Shown piece after piece: positions 44,893 through 54,036 of a DNA stretch of 64,000 nucleotides; the first letter of the stretch is position 1; each line of letters opens with the position of its first letter. A program made the position numbers and the translations under genes. This stretch comes from Methylacidiphilum kamchatkense Kam1. GTDB lineage: Bacteria > Verrucomicrobiota > Verrucomicrobiia > Methylacidiphilales > Methylacidiphilaceae. The notes under the pieces are model-generated. The model searched no databases and was not told where the DNA came from. It was given only the letters and a program-made list of their open reading frames with translations. Location: NCBI RefSeq assembly GCF_007475525.1, contig NZ_CP037899.1, positions 1,116,001 to 1,180,000 on the forward strand, in the 5' to 3' direction.

Positions 44893-45561
44893 TTATCGAA
44901 TCTTTTCCTGTACTTTCTTTTGTTCAAGAAAAGCACTTGATCGATAAATTCCTTGGATCGGCGAAGGATTTAAGCCTTCAGGATTAAAAATGGGTGCCTC
45001 TTCCTTTTCTTTTTCTAGAGACTGCTGGTTTTTTTTCCCATCAAATGCCTTCTGCCAGAATTCTTGTTGTAGAAAGGGCCCTTTTCCTATTCCAGGAATA
45101 TTCCAATAGGAAGGTGCGGAATGGGTTTCCGTTGTTTTTTGATTAACCATATTATTGGCTTTTCCCTCAATTCTTTTCCAATCCAAAGAGCTTAACCTTT
45201 GATTGTTTCTTTCCAGACACATACAGGTACACATGCCATTCCATTTTTGAGGGTTTGAAGCTGAATCTATTCCCTGCTTCAGCTGTTCTTTAGCAGAAGC
45301 TCTAGCCAAGCCTATCGCATTTAGTGTCTCAATATTCGATAAGGCTCCAATGGAATTCTTTGAGGTAGAGTGTTGCTGGACAGGAAGGGATCTGTTCTCA
45401 CTTTCTTTGTTTCTATTTTTTGTTTTGTTTGTCGTCCCATCCATAATATCCATAGAAGATGGATTCATTGGAATGTGATCAAATGATTGAATATGCGCCG
45501 AAGGCTTTTCCTCTCCTCCCTGATGTGCAATTAATTCTACTCGTTTGTTTTGTTCGTTCAT
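44893..45561 (-). CDS. Hypothetical hydrophilic protein
   Basis: 222 aa, very polar with long stretches rich in Asn, Gln, Lys, Glu and Ser; largely disordered. A short helix (LNAIGLARASAKEQLKQGID) precedes a cysteine cluster (GMCTCMCLE). It is transcribed 22 bp after the glycine-zipper protein gene, so the pair probably function together. A secreted substrate or chaperone of the T4SS is possible, with no direct evidence. Confidence 0.4.
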   Translation of the reverse strand: MNEQNKRVELIAHQGGEEKPSAHIQSFDHIPMNPSSMDIMDGTTNKTKNRNKESENRSLPVQQHSTSKNSIGALSNIETLNAIGLARASAKEQLKQGIDSASNPQKWNGMCTCMCLERNNQRLSSLDWKRIEGKANNMVNQKTTETHSAPSYWNIPGIGKGPFLQQEFWQKAFDGKKNQQSLEKEKEEAPIFNPEGLNPSPIQGIYRSSAFLEQKKVQEKIR

Positions 45562-45583
45562 GGTGCATCCTCCTTTTAAATTT

Positions 45584-46450
45584 TTATCGTGCTATTCCTT
45601 CTCCTTCTTTTGTATTTAAATAGGAAAGCTGGGGTCGTGTTTGAAAATTGGAATTAGAAACTGAGGAAAAGTTTTCAGGTAAATAAAAATCTCGATTGAT
45701 TGGATGTTGATAATTTTGAAGCTTCGTATAAAACCTTTCGGAATTCTGTATATTTTCTATTTTCTCAGTAGGTGCTTTTAACTTTTCTACTATTTTTTCA
45801 ATCTTTTCACCAATTCTTTCTCCCATAGAAGAGCCAACAACCCATCCAAGCCATCCACCCATGGGTTTCCCAATCAAAGGAATTCCACCAAGGACATTTT
45901 CTCCCAACTTTTCACCTATTTTCCCAATTCCTACAGCTGTCGCTCCTTTTATGGCTGCTTCACTCATATTAAACATAGCCTCATCAATTTTTCCATGCGC
46001 CAACGATTGCATGGATCTGTAGACTCCCGGACCTGCAATTTCCGCCCCTAAAAGTGCTGCGTACTTTGGACCTCCTAATCGAGTCATCGTTTTTACAGCT
46101 CTTAATAAAAAAGAATCAGGCTGATTCATTCTTTCTCTATTCTGCAGCTTTTCTATTGCTTTTAATTGCTGTATTTTTCCTTCCTTTCCGGTAGCTATAA
46201 TGGATCCTGAATTTTTTACAGTTTCTTTTTCAAGTGGAGCAAAAGATAATGGTTCTTTTTTTATCTCTTCTACAATATTATCTGGATAATTTGTAGTAGA
46301 CATCTCTTTGAAAGTGTTTTCATTAACATTAGAAGAAGGCGGATCTAGAATGTTAATTTCACGAAAACTTGGACTAAGAAAGCTACCGTAGAGAAGAGAA
46401 GATAAAGGCAAGCTCCTAGTGGCATTAAGATGAACTTGAGGATTATTCAT
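45584..46450 (-). CDS. Glycine-zipper protein of the secretion island
   Basis: 288 aa. The N-terminal ~100 residues are polar. Residues ~120-225 are Gly/Ala-rich and hydrophobic with GxxxG repeats (KYAALLGAEIAGPGVYRS, GIPLIGKPMGGWLGWVVG), followed by an amphipathic helix GERIGEKIEKIVEKL. The arrangement resembles the glycine-zipper region of the HNH protein at 1-1258, in which a similar helix also follows the zipper. It could insert in membranes or be a channel or effector component. It lies just downstream of the GspE-like ATPase gene. Confidence 0.45.
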   Translation of the reverse strand: MNNPQVHLNATRSLPLSSLLYGSFLSPSFREINILDPPSSNVNENTFKEMSTTNYPDNIVEEIKKEPLSFAPLEKETVKNSGSIIATGKEGKIQQLKAIEKLQNRERMNQPDSFLLRAVKTMTRLGGPKYAALLGAEIAGPGVYRSMQSLAHGKIDEAMFNMSEAAIKGATAVGIGKIGEKLGENVLGGIPLIGKPMGGWLGWVVGSSMGERIGEKIEKIVEKLKAPTEKIENIQNSERFYTKLQNYQHPINRDFYLPENFSSVSNSNFQTRPQLSYLNTKEGEGIAR

Positions 46451-46498
46451 ACTTATATATTGTTAGGCGATAGCCTGGAAAAAATTTTAGATAAAAGA

Positions 46499-48556
46499 TC
46501 AACAAAATATGCTAGAATACGAGCGAGAAGAAAGTAGGAGCAAAGCTTCTTCTTTGGATATCACCCCTGTAAAAAAGAGCTCTGTAGCTTGAATCGCTAA
46601 TGGTTTAAAGCCTCTACTTTCATTATGAGCTCGTATTCTGTTAGGGCTTGCACCATTTTCAATTAAAGAAATAATTTCACTATCGAATGGAAGGAGTTCA
46701 AGAATCGGCATCCTTCCAGCCGTCCCTGTTCCTCTACATGCTTGACAACCCCTAGCTTCTGCAACGACAGGCTCTGCAACCTGACAATTGGGAAAATATT
46801 TTAAATCATCTGCCGTGGCCTTTCTTATTTTTTTGCAATAAGGGCATAATTTTGAAACGAGTCTTTGAGAAACAACCAATTTCAGAGCATAGGAAACAGC
46901 AAGCCTATCAATACCAAAACTCTGAACCATTCTTTCTATTACTCCCACTGGATCAGTTGCATGAATAGAGGAAAATACGAGATGGCCAGTTAATGCTGAA
47001 TCAATGGCAATTCGAGCACTTTCCATATCACGTATTTCCCCAATCATAATGATGTCTGGATCTTGTCGAACTATTCCTCTTAGAGCAGTAGCAAATGTAA
47101 TTCCTGCTTTTTCTCTAACCTCGATTTGCATAGCATCGGGAAAATGTTTTTCAACTGGATTCTCAACGGTAATTATTTTTTTTCTAGGGGAACTAATATG
47201 CTGTAGCATAGCATAGAGAGTAGTTGTTTTTCCACTTCCTGTCGGTCCCGTGGAGACAAACATCCCCTGTCCATTCGCTAAAAACCACAAAAGGAAGGAA
47301 TGCTCCATTGGCGGCAAATTCAAATCATCAAGGGTTGGAATTCGAGAAGAAAAAATACGAATGGCTGTATGCTCTTCCATCCCTTGGCCAATTACAATAC
47401 TATACCGTTGGTCATAACGAATCCCTTTGTATTGATAGCTACTACTTCCATCTTGAAATATTCCTTTTTGATCGGCAGCCATATTTCCAAAAAGCTTAAT
47501 TCGGTCCAATAGAATCTGATATTGAAGTCTGCTTAGGGGAGCTTGTTCATAATAATCACCGTCTATGCGAAAACGCACTCGCACATTGTGATCTTTAGGT
47601 TCAAGGGAAATATCGCTGGCCCCCATATCAATGGCACTGCTCATGATAGCATGATAAAGAGTGATTCCTGTTTCGTTAAAATGACTTAAATCTACTTGAG
47701 GCCATTCCCTTACGTGAAGAGGATCTCCTGGTAAAATTCCTTTAATTTTGTTTTCTTTTTTAACCAGAAGAAATAGTTTTTGGAAATAACCTGGTGAGCA
47801 AATCACTAGTTGGATTTTTGTTTTTAAAGCTTCGATCAATTGATCTTCTAGTTTAGAATTAAAGGCTTCTGGCGTAAGAACCCAAGAGCAGGTAGGAGAC
47901 TTCCTCCATAAAAGAGCGTTTTCAAATCCTTTGATGGCAGCACAAGCTTGCACCGCTCCTTCTGGAATAACAATTTTTGGGTCGGATCCAAAAAGAATTT
48001 GCTCAAGAATGTCAGCCACCCTTGGATACAATGATGATTCTAACCTTAACAGCTTTAACCAACTTTCCTTATCTTCTTGCTCCCAATCAGGAAAACCTTC
48101 TACCCCTCTTTCCCTTTTCAGGATAAGATTAGCTAAATCGCTAGGATGTAAGAGATAAAAAATTCTTGCTTTATCTGGAAAATTAATTGCAGCAAAAATT
48201 TCAATCTCATGTAAGCGAAAAGGATTGAGAATACCAATGACATAAAAAGGACTGTCCCATAAGATTATCGCATTGAATTCTTTTTCTAGCTTCTTGCCTA
48301 CAGGATAGAAAGCTGAAGAGGGCAGGGGATGATCTCTATCAGCAGGATATAGTGGTGGCCATCCATTACGATTGGTAAATGATTCCGACCATCTTTCCCA
48401 TGAAAAAAGGGTAGAAAATCGTAAGATCGTTTTTTCTAAATCAAAAAATGAATCAGACTTTTTCCACTCTTTAAGATTTTCTGCAACGATCAACCGTTCT
48501 TTGAGAAGAAAGTTTTCAAAATCGTTTTGAACAGAAAGACAATGTTTCGTTTGCAT
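46499..48556 (-). CDS. GspE/PilB-type secretion ATPase
   Basis: 685 aa. The N-terminal ~285 residues do not match the usual GspE-N1 domain. From ~300 the core is clear: the N2-like SSAIDMGASDISLEP, Walker A GPTGSGKTTT (437-446), Asp box ENPVEKHFPDAMQIEVREKA, Walker B DIIMIGEIRD (501-510), the His box GHLVFSSIHATDP, and the zinc site CPYC (571-574) with CQAC (604-607). These features define PilB/GspE pilus-extension ATPases rather than VirB11. It is divergent from the virB8-9-10 operon (61 bp between starts) and is probably the energiser of the island machine. Confidence 0.88.
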   Translation of the reverse strand: MQTKHCLSVQNDFENFLLKERLIVAENLKEWKKSDSFFDLEKTILRFSTLFSWERWSESFTNRNGWPPLYPADRDHPLPSSAFYPVGKKLEKEFNAIILWDSPFYVIGILNPFRLHEIEIFAAINFPDKARIFYLLHPSDLANLILKRERGVEGFPDWEQEDKESWLKLLRLESSLYPRVADILEQILFGSDPKIVIPEGAVQACAAIKGFENALLWRKSPTCSWVLTPEAFNSKLEDQLIEALKTKIQLVICSPGYFQKLFLLVKKENKIKGILPGDPLHVREWPQVDLSHFNETGITLYHAIMSSAIDMGASDISLEPKDHNVRVRFRIDGDYYEQAPLSRLQYQILLDRIKLFGNMAADQKGIFQDGSSSYQYKGIRYDQRYSIVIGQGMEEHTAIRIFSSRIPTLDDLNLPPMEHSFLLWFLANGQGMFVSTGPTGSGKTTTLYAMLQHISSPRKKIITVENPVEKHFPDAMQIEVREKAGITFATALRGIVRQDPDIIMIGEIRDMESARIAIDSALTGHLVFSSIHATDPVGVIERMVQSFGIDRLAVSYALKLVVSQRLVSKLCPYCKKIRKATADDLKYFPNCQVAEPVVAEARGCQACRGTGTAGRMPILELLPFDSEIISLIENGASPNRIRAHNESRGFKPLAIQATELFFTGVISKEEALLLLSSRSYSSIFC

Positions 48557-48617
48557 AACTTATGCGTTTGTTGGCGCAAATTTTTTTCCGTAATGGCCTA
48601 TTAATACTTTGATTATT

Positions 48618-49406
48618 ATGAGTTTTATTTTTCGAAACCCACATGAGGTCAATCCACCCGAAAGAGAAAGGGATGGATTATACGGTGTTCAAAGAATAAG
48701 ACTGCCCGCGTTTTTAAGAACCATATGGGAATGGAAGGAAGATCTAGCTGTTGTAAATAGTTGGCTTCTGCTTTTCTGTTTCTTACAAGCTATAGCGATC
48801 ATATTTCTTGGTATTGCACTATATCTGAAGATTCATGAGCCAACTCGGATGATTGTCGATCTCCCTGGATATGTTATTTGGCCAAAAACTGAAATATTTA
48901 AATTAAATGAAAACATGATTTTTTCTTTCCTCCATGAGGTGGGAAAAGCTCTTTATGAAGTAAGTCCTGGATCTTATTCCCTTTCAACAGTTGCCGATCG
49001 CGTTTCTCCCAAGGTCGCTGCCGCATTTAAAGAAGTCTATGTTCCATTGGCGATGAACGCTGCAAATGGAGAAAGAATTGTATGGAATTTGAGAGAAGTG
49101 CGTAAATACAACTCTCCAAAATTGCCAAGCTATTTAATAGTTGCCGGAAAATGTGATCGGGCTCGTTACAAAATTCAAAATGGTATGCCAGATGTTACAA
49201 GTGAATCAATTGTTATTCTCTTTTATATCAGTCAAGGCCGCAACACACCGATGAATCCTTTAGGATTAAGACTCGAAGGAGTAGAAGAGTTTCAGGGGGC
49301 AGAAGCAGAAAAAGTCTGGTCTTATACAGTTCCAATAGTTAGTTCGCCTGAAATATTGAAAAAAGAACCTATTTTACCTTCAAAGAAAAGAGGATCTGAA
49401 AAATGA
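48618..49406 (+). CDS. virB8: VirB8/TraE-like inner-membrane T4SS protein
   Basis: 262 aa from ATG 48618 (an upstream TTG at 48609 is less likely). Short cytoplasmic N-terminus, one membrane helix (LLLFCFLQAIAIIFLGIALYL), then a periplasmic domain of VirB8/TraE length. It heads an operon in canonical order VirB8-VirB9-VirB10, with a 4-bp stop/start overlap to the next gene. Sequence similarity to VirB8 is weak, so the call leans on topology and synteny. GGCCTATTAATA lies 11 bases before the start. Confidence 0.6.
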   Translation: MSFIFRNPHEVNPPERERDGLYGVQRIRLPAFLRTIWEWKEDLAVVNSWLLLFCFLQAIAIIFLGIALYLKIHEPTRMIVDLPGYVIWPKTEIFKLNENMIFSFLHEVGKALYEVSPGSYSLSTVADRVSPKVAAAFKEVYVPLAMNAANGERIVWNLREVRKYNSPKLPSYLIVAGKCDRARYKIQNGMPDVTSESIVILFYISQGRNTPMNPLGLRLEGVEEFQGAEAEKVWSYTVPIVSSPEILKKEPILPSKKRGSEK

Positions 49407-50374
49407 AAAGAAAACTCTCTGTTTTATTGCTCCTACTGTTTTTCCCTATTGCCAGGGGCCAACAAATCGATCCGCTTGACTCTAGGAATGCTCTCAATTC
49501 ATCGTTTCAGAACGGAAACATAAATTCAAATTCTTCGCCTCAAATTGCAGAAGAAGATGCTCCTCCTGTTATTATTAATGGTAAAAAGGCAGAAGAGTTA
49601 ACAGAAGATGAACTGCTCCAGTTTCTTCAACAAAAAGTTAGATTGATTCATCAGGAAGACGGTCAGGTAGAAATCCTTCGAATTTCTCCAGGATATCCGC
49701 TAGCCATTGAATTTTCAGAGCCAATAGTTGGATGGGAGATTGGAGACGGTAAATTGATTCATATAAGTAAACAGGGTGCAAAACTAATACTAAGATCTCT
49801 CGATACCACGGGTGATACTTCTCTTTTAGTTTTTTTCCAAGGAAACAGAACGAGAATTTATCATATTTTTGTAGAATCAGATTTTCAAAAGGCATTGAGC
49901 CTTATTAGAGTTAGCCCTTTTAGTAAAAATAATTCTTTAATGTCCACTCAGCTTGTTGCTTATTCCGCTGGAACGGACGAAGAAATCTCTTCAGTCAAAA
50001 GTGTGGCCCAAATTATCGCCAACTATGATCTTTTGGTTAGAGAAGGTTCTTTAAAGCCGATGGATGTGAGTAGAATAGCAATATTTAAACGTTCAAAAAT
50101 TACCGGCTTTGATTATTATTATCTTTACAGATTTTCTTCTGGTCTATTAGCGATTTCTTTCGCATGGAAGAATCTTTATCCTTATCGCGTAAGGTTAGAT
50201 GAGTCGACTTTAAGGGTAGCAATTGGACAAAGCCGCTTTATACCAGATTATGTATCATTAAATAAGGTAATATTACCTCCTGGAGGAATAACCAGCGGTT
50301 TTTTGATTATCTCTAATCCTCCATTTTCTCCAGATCAACCTTTTTCTTTAATCTGGAAAGAAAGTAAAAAATGA
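49403..50374 (+). CDS. virB9: VirB9/TrbG-like outer-membrane-associated T4SS protein
   Basis: 323 aa with signal peptide (KLSVLLLLLFFPIARG). Residues ~100-165 (YPLAIEFSEPIVGWEIGDGK, LILRSLDTTGDTSLLVFFQG, RTRIYHIFVES) match the VirB9 N-domain pattern, where two strands and a TTNL-like turn precede an arginine-tyrosine strand. The C-terminal beta domain (YRFSSGLLAISFAWKN, FIPDYVSLNKVILPPGG) is VirB9-like. It should form the periplasmic/outer-membrane core with VirB10. It overlaps both neighbours by 4 bp (ATGA). Confidence 0.7.
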   Translation: MKRKLSVLLLLLFFPIARGQQIDPLDSRNALNSSFQNGNINSNSSPQIAEEDAPPVIINGKKAEELTEDELLQFLQQKVRLIHQEDGQVEILRISPGYPLAIEFSEPIVGWEIGDGKLIHISKQGAKLILRSLDTTGDTSLLVFFQGNRTRIYHIFVESDFQKALSLIRVSPFSKNNSLMSTQLVAYSAGTDEEISSVKSVAQIIANYDLLVREGSLKPMDVSRIAIFKRSKITGFDYYYLYRFSSGLLAISFAWKNLYPYRVRLDESTLRVAIGQSRFIPDYVSLNKVILPPGGITSGFLIISNPPFSPDQPFSLIWKESKK

Positions 50375-51573
50375 AAAAGTTCCTTAAAAACAAATTTTTC
50401 CTCATCATTATAGGCATATTATCTGTTGCCACTTTTTACTATATTAAACCCATTCATCTTGTCTCAGGGTTGATGTATAGGACGATTGAATCTGCTAGAT
50501 ATACCTATTTTAGAGGACAAACTTTACCTTTAAGTTTAGAGAAAAAGATAAAGAATGAGGCTCAAGAACAAAGGAAGAACATCATTGTACAAAAAGGGGA
50601 GAAATCGAAGCTAAAGGCGGTTATTCCCGAAGAAATTGCACAGGCAAAAGAAAATATTCCAGAGCCAATCCTTCCTCCTACTCAAGTTAAAGCCCCTCCA
50701 ACTTCTAAGGACAAAAGTTCCCTTGGAGTTTTAGAACAACAACCCCCGAACAGAATTGCTCCTGTCCCTCGCGGGATAGTCGATCAAAAAGCTTTGGCTA
50801 GGGATTCTCAAGCTTCAGATCAGCCGGTGATCATAAAATGGGCAAGAAAAAGATATCTTTTCCGAAATCTTTCTCTTTCAGCTCTTGAAACTAATGGCAC
50901 TGAGGACAAAGGAGGCTCCGAAGGACCATTTGCAAATATTGATATTAATTCGTTCTCACCCCAAGGTGAGATGATAGAAGCAGCCTTGGTAAATTCCGCT
51001 TTTAGTTCTAATACAGATGTCGATGTAGTAGGAGCCGTTTGGCTTCCCTTTTACTTTCAAGGGAATCTTCTTCTTGAGCCTGGCGATCGATTAATTGGCA
51101 CTTCAGCCGGAGGAACAGCTTTACGGGACAGAATGATGGTCCATATCGACAAAATTATCTTTAAAGACGGTAGATCTTTGCCAATTCAAGGAGTCGCCCT
51201 CCATACTGATGGAACAGAAGGAATCAAAGGATACAGGGTTAGTGAATATGGCAAACAACTTTTGGGGCCAATTTTAGCAGCCATGGGGCAAGCCTTTCTC
51301 TATGCCATGGAATATCAATCCTTTAATTATTATATGTCTCCATATGGACTTACTCCTTGGGGTCTATATGGGCAGCCAGCTTATAATGGGGCAAAACAGG
51401 CAATGATGATGGGTGGGATGTATGCAGGCACTAACGCGATGCAACAAATCATGAACATTCTTGCTCAAGATATTGAGCAATATAAGCCCTATGTTTTTGT
51501 TCCAGCAGGAACTAGATTTAGGGTCTTTTTGAAAAGTTACATGGATATTTCAAAAGCTGATTATGGGAGATGA
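50371..51573 (+). CDS. virB10: VirB10/TrbI-like T4SS core protein
   Basis: 400 aa: cytoplasmic Lys-rich start, one membrane helix (~9-25), a Pro-rich periplasmic linker (~70-155), then the VirB10/TrbI beta-barrel domain (GEMIEAALVNSAFSSNTDVD, GAVWLPFYFQG, EPGDRLIGTSAGG, DGRSLPIQGVAL). An unusually long Gly/Met/Tyr-rich antenna-like insertion (residues ~300-360, YNYYMSPYGLTPWGLYGQ-like) precedes the last strand VFVPAGTRFRVFL. It spans both membranes and senses ATP use in known systems. Operon with VirB8/VirB9. Confidence 0.85.
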   Translation: MKKFLKNKFFLIIIGILSVATFYYIKPIHLVSGLMYRTIESARYTYFRGQTLPLSLEKKIKNEAQEQRKNIIVQKGEKSKLKAVIPEEIAQAKENIPEPILPPTQVKAPPTSKDKSSLGVLEQQPPNRIAPVPRGIVDQKALARDSQASDQPVIIKWARKRYLFRNLSLSALETNGTEDKGGSEGPFANIDINSFSPQGEMIEAALVNSAFSSNTDVDVVGAVWLPFYFQGNLLLEPGDRLIGTSAGGTALRDRMMVHIDKIIFKDGRSLPIQGVALHTDGTEGIKGYRVSEYGKQLLGPILAAMGQAFLYAMEYQSFNYYMSPYGLTPWGLYGQPAYNGAKQAMMMGGMYAGTNAMQQIMNILAQDIEQYKPYVFVPAGTRFRVFLKSYMDISKADYGR

Positions 51574-51601
51574 AAATTCATTCAACACTATTCAAAACAG
51601 T

Positions 51602-52474
51602 ATGAATATAAAATTTTATACACTTTGTGCTCTTGCTATTTTTTTTGTTATAGGTTGTGTTTCACAGAAAAAAACAGCGATGCCAATTGATCCAGCGTTA
51701 ATACAAAATAGTTACGACTATACCAAGCCATATGATGTTTATGACAGAAGCAAACCTGCGTATGTTCTGCCGGTTATAAATACTGGATGGACAAAAGCAA
51801 GGGTACATCCTAAAACAGGACAGTGGATTGGTGGACATTATGTAGGGACCGTTATTGATCCTGGACACTGGGCTACTCTTGAAGAGGCTGAGCTCTCTGG
51901 AAAACCTTATATCAGAGCGGACAATGGACAAATGATTGTTCCTAACCCTAGTGAAGACAACCCTCCAAGCAAAGATAAAGGAGTAGAAATAGATCTTGTT
52001 AATATGAAAAATAGGTTAGAAAAAATGGAGTCTACCTTGGCAGAGTCTATTCCTTCCCCAGAGTATAAAGAAGCCGCATTAATGAATGCGTTAGAAAAAA
52101 AATCACAAAGCAAAAAATATAGTTCCACCAATTTTCCTTCCATTGTAGTAGGAGATCCAGATATGGGAACTATCGCCCAACCCTCCACCTTTAACGTAAC
52201 TAAGACATCATCCTTTATTACTGTTGGGGAAGAAGAACCCACCGTTAAAAATGCAAAAAACCAAGATTTAAAAAAATATAATTCCACATTAACCACGATA
52301 GAAGTTCCTCTTGGGAAACCAGGACAGAACTTTGTCGTTAAAACTCCAAATGGTGGATTTGTGGTAGTCGAATTTTTACCTAATCGAAAAGTTAAAGTTT
52401 TATACAAAGGTCATACAGTAGAAAAGATTGCTCCACCAGATCAAGATGTTGTGGTGATTTCAGTGCCACAATAA
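51602..52474 (+). CDS. T4SS-associated lipoprotein
   Basis: 290 aa from ATG 51602. Signal peptide ends at lipobox FVIGC, so it is probably outer-membrane anchored. Residues ~55-105 contain a compact aromatic segment (GWTKARVHPKTGQWIGGHYV, DPGHWATLEEAELSGKPYI). A coiled-coil/disordered middle follows, then a C-terminal beta segment (GGFVVVEFLPNRKVKVLYKG). Its place after VirB10 suggests a VirB7/TraV-like role, although it is much larger than VirB7. Tail-to-tail overlap of 34 bp with the ParB-like gene. Confidence 0.6.
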   Translation: MNIKFYTLCALAIFFVIGCVSQKKTAMPIDPALIQNSYDYTKPYDVYDRSKPAYVLPVINTGWTKARVHPKTGQWIGGHYVGTVIDPGHWATLEEAELSGKPYIRADNGQMIVPNPSEDNPPSKDKGVEIDLVNMKNRLEKMESTLAESIPSPEYKEAALMNALEKKSQSKKYSSTNFPSIVVGDPDMGTIAQPSTFNVTKTSSFITVGEEEPTVKNAKNQDLKKYNSTLTTIEVPLGKPGQNFVVKTPNGGFVVVEFLPNRKVKVLYKGHTVEKIAPPDQDVVVISVPQ

Positions 52475-54036
52475 TTTAAAAGCCCTTTTTTCTTGATTAG
52501 AAATGAATTAGATTGATTGACAGAATTTATTTCATCAACCACTTTGGAAATATCGATGGATAAAATGTGACAAATGCTGGTAAGATGAGGAGGAAGATCG
52601 CTATAACTATTTAAAAAAAGATCAGTAGAAAGCAATAAATCTAAAAGGATTGCCTTTGACTCCAATTCATCAATATGTTCTAGCATTTTTAATGATTCTT
52701 CCATTGTGCCAAGCTTATAATTATGTCTTTGGAAGACAAACGTAGAAACCTCTCTTGGTAGAACACGTAGTGCCAAAGATAAAAAGATATTATAGGATCG
52801 ATCAATATTCTCTGTTTTGATCTTATCACATACTTTGGATATGAGAGAAGAACAGCTCAAATTCAAAAATTCTTCTTTCTTTTTTCTCTCTCTTTTGGCC
52901 TCTTCCTTTTCTTTCAATTCTTTGATTGCTTTGGCTGCAAAGGTAAACCCTTGTCTTTGTAAAAGAAAAAGCGCATCTTCCTTCTTAACAAGCCTATGGA
53001 TGGTTCCAATGGGGCTCCGTGCTAAGTATTGATGCAAAAGTGGCTTACTATCTTTTATGGTTAATTCTTCAGCTAATAAGGATGCCCATTTTCTTTCTTT
53101 TTTATCCCAATCACATGTTGAATCAACATCAATAAAAGGAGAATTAGTTTTAAGTCTAGAAGTTCCTGGAACAAAATGTCTTGTTGCTTCTTCATCAGAA
53201 AGTATTTCTCTATTTTCACTTTGAGCTTTATAGCATTGAAAACGCCAGTCAGCTTCTCTCTTTTTGGCAAAACATTCTGGATCTGTACAGACCATGTCAT
53301 CTGTTACATCCTCGAATAGATCTTTTGAATTGCCTGTTCGCTTAGTGCAATCAAGACAACTTGGAACACCTGGAATTAAATCTGGTTTTGCAATGGAGAA
53401 GTTCGCTTTTCTTAAATCAAGAAGAAAATTTTCTAATACCATCTTGGCTACTTGAGCAACAGTTAAAGATTTTGCGATCGCTTCAGATGCAACAACAGCT
53501 CGTAATTGAGGCACTGGTATTCTAGCGATATACCATCCTGCGCGTTTGGCCAATTTTCCAGATATTATCGCCTCTTTTGCAGCTTCTGGGAGAGACAATA
53601 GAGTAACCATTCGACTGATATAATCTCTACCCTTGCCTATGACTGAGGCCAATTCCACAATAGTCATCCCTCCTTGCAAAAGATTTTTGTACCCTTCAGC
53701 CTCTTCTATAGGATTAAGATTTTGTCTTTGAATATTCTCAATTATTCGTATTTGAAGAGCCATTTTTTCATCCATCGGATGAATAAAACACTCAATAAAC
53801 TCTTTGTTCAGTTTCTTACAGGCTCTCCATCTTCTTTCCCCTGAAACTATTTCATAATAACCTTCTTCTATTGGCCTGACTAAAATAGGATGAATGAGTC
53901 CGATTTTTTCTATGCTTACTGCAAGTTCTTCAATTTTGTCTTCTTGAAATTGTTTTCTAGGATTGTGTTTGGATAACTTAATTTTTTCAATTGGAATTAG
54001 GGTGATAGAAGGAGACTTTTGATTTTTCGTTTTCAT
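52441..54036 (-). CDS. ParB/KorB-like DNA-binding protein
   Basis: 531 aa. The ParB/Srx N-domain has HNPRKQF, GYYEIVSGERRWRACKKL (GERRWRA 66-72) and ENIQRQNLNPIEEAEGYKNL. A helix-turn-helix follows at 124-147 (MTIVELASVIGKGRDYISRM). Further on is a cysteine cluster (CLDCTK, then CTDPECFAKKR), as seen in plasmid ParB-type regulators. The C-terminal ~200 residues are helical and charged. It likely acts in island partitioning or global regulation; no ParA is present in the window. It begins at the stop of the sigma factor gene (TAATG). Confidence 0.85.
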   Translation of the reverse strand: MKTKNQKSPSITLIPIEKIKLSKHNPRKQFQEDKIEELAVSIEKIGLIHPILVRPIEEGYYEIVSGERRWRACKKLNKEFIECFIHPMDEKMALQIRIIENIQRQNLNPIEEAEGYKNLLQGGMTIVELASVIGKGRDYISRMVTLLSLPEAAKEAIISGKLAKRAGWYIARIPVPQLRAVVASEAIAKSLTVAQVAKMVLENFLLDLRKANFSIAKPDLIPGVPSCLDCTKRTGNSKDLFEDVTDDMVCTDPECFAKKREADWRFQCYKAQSENREILSDEEATRHFVPGTSRLKTNSPFIDVDSTCDWDKKERKWASLLAEELTIKDSKPLLHQYLARSPIGTIHRLVKKEDALFLLQRQGFTFAAKAIKELKEKEEAKRERKKKEEFLNLSCSSLISKVCDKIKTENIDRSYNIFLSLALRVLPREVSTFVFQRHNYKLGTMEESLKMLEHIDELESKAILLDLLLSTDLFLNSYSDLPPHLTSICHILSIDISKVVDEINSVNQSNSFLIKKKGLLNYCGTEITTTS

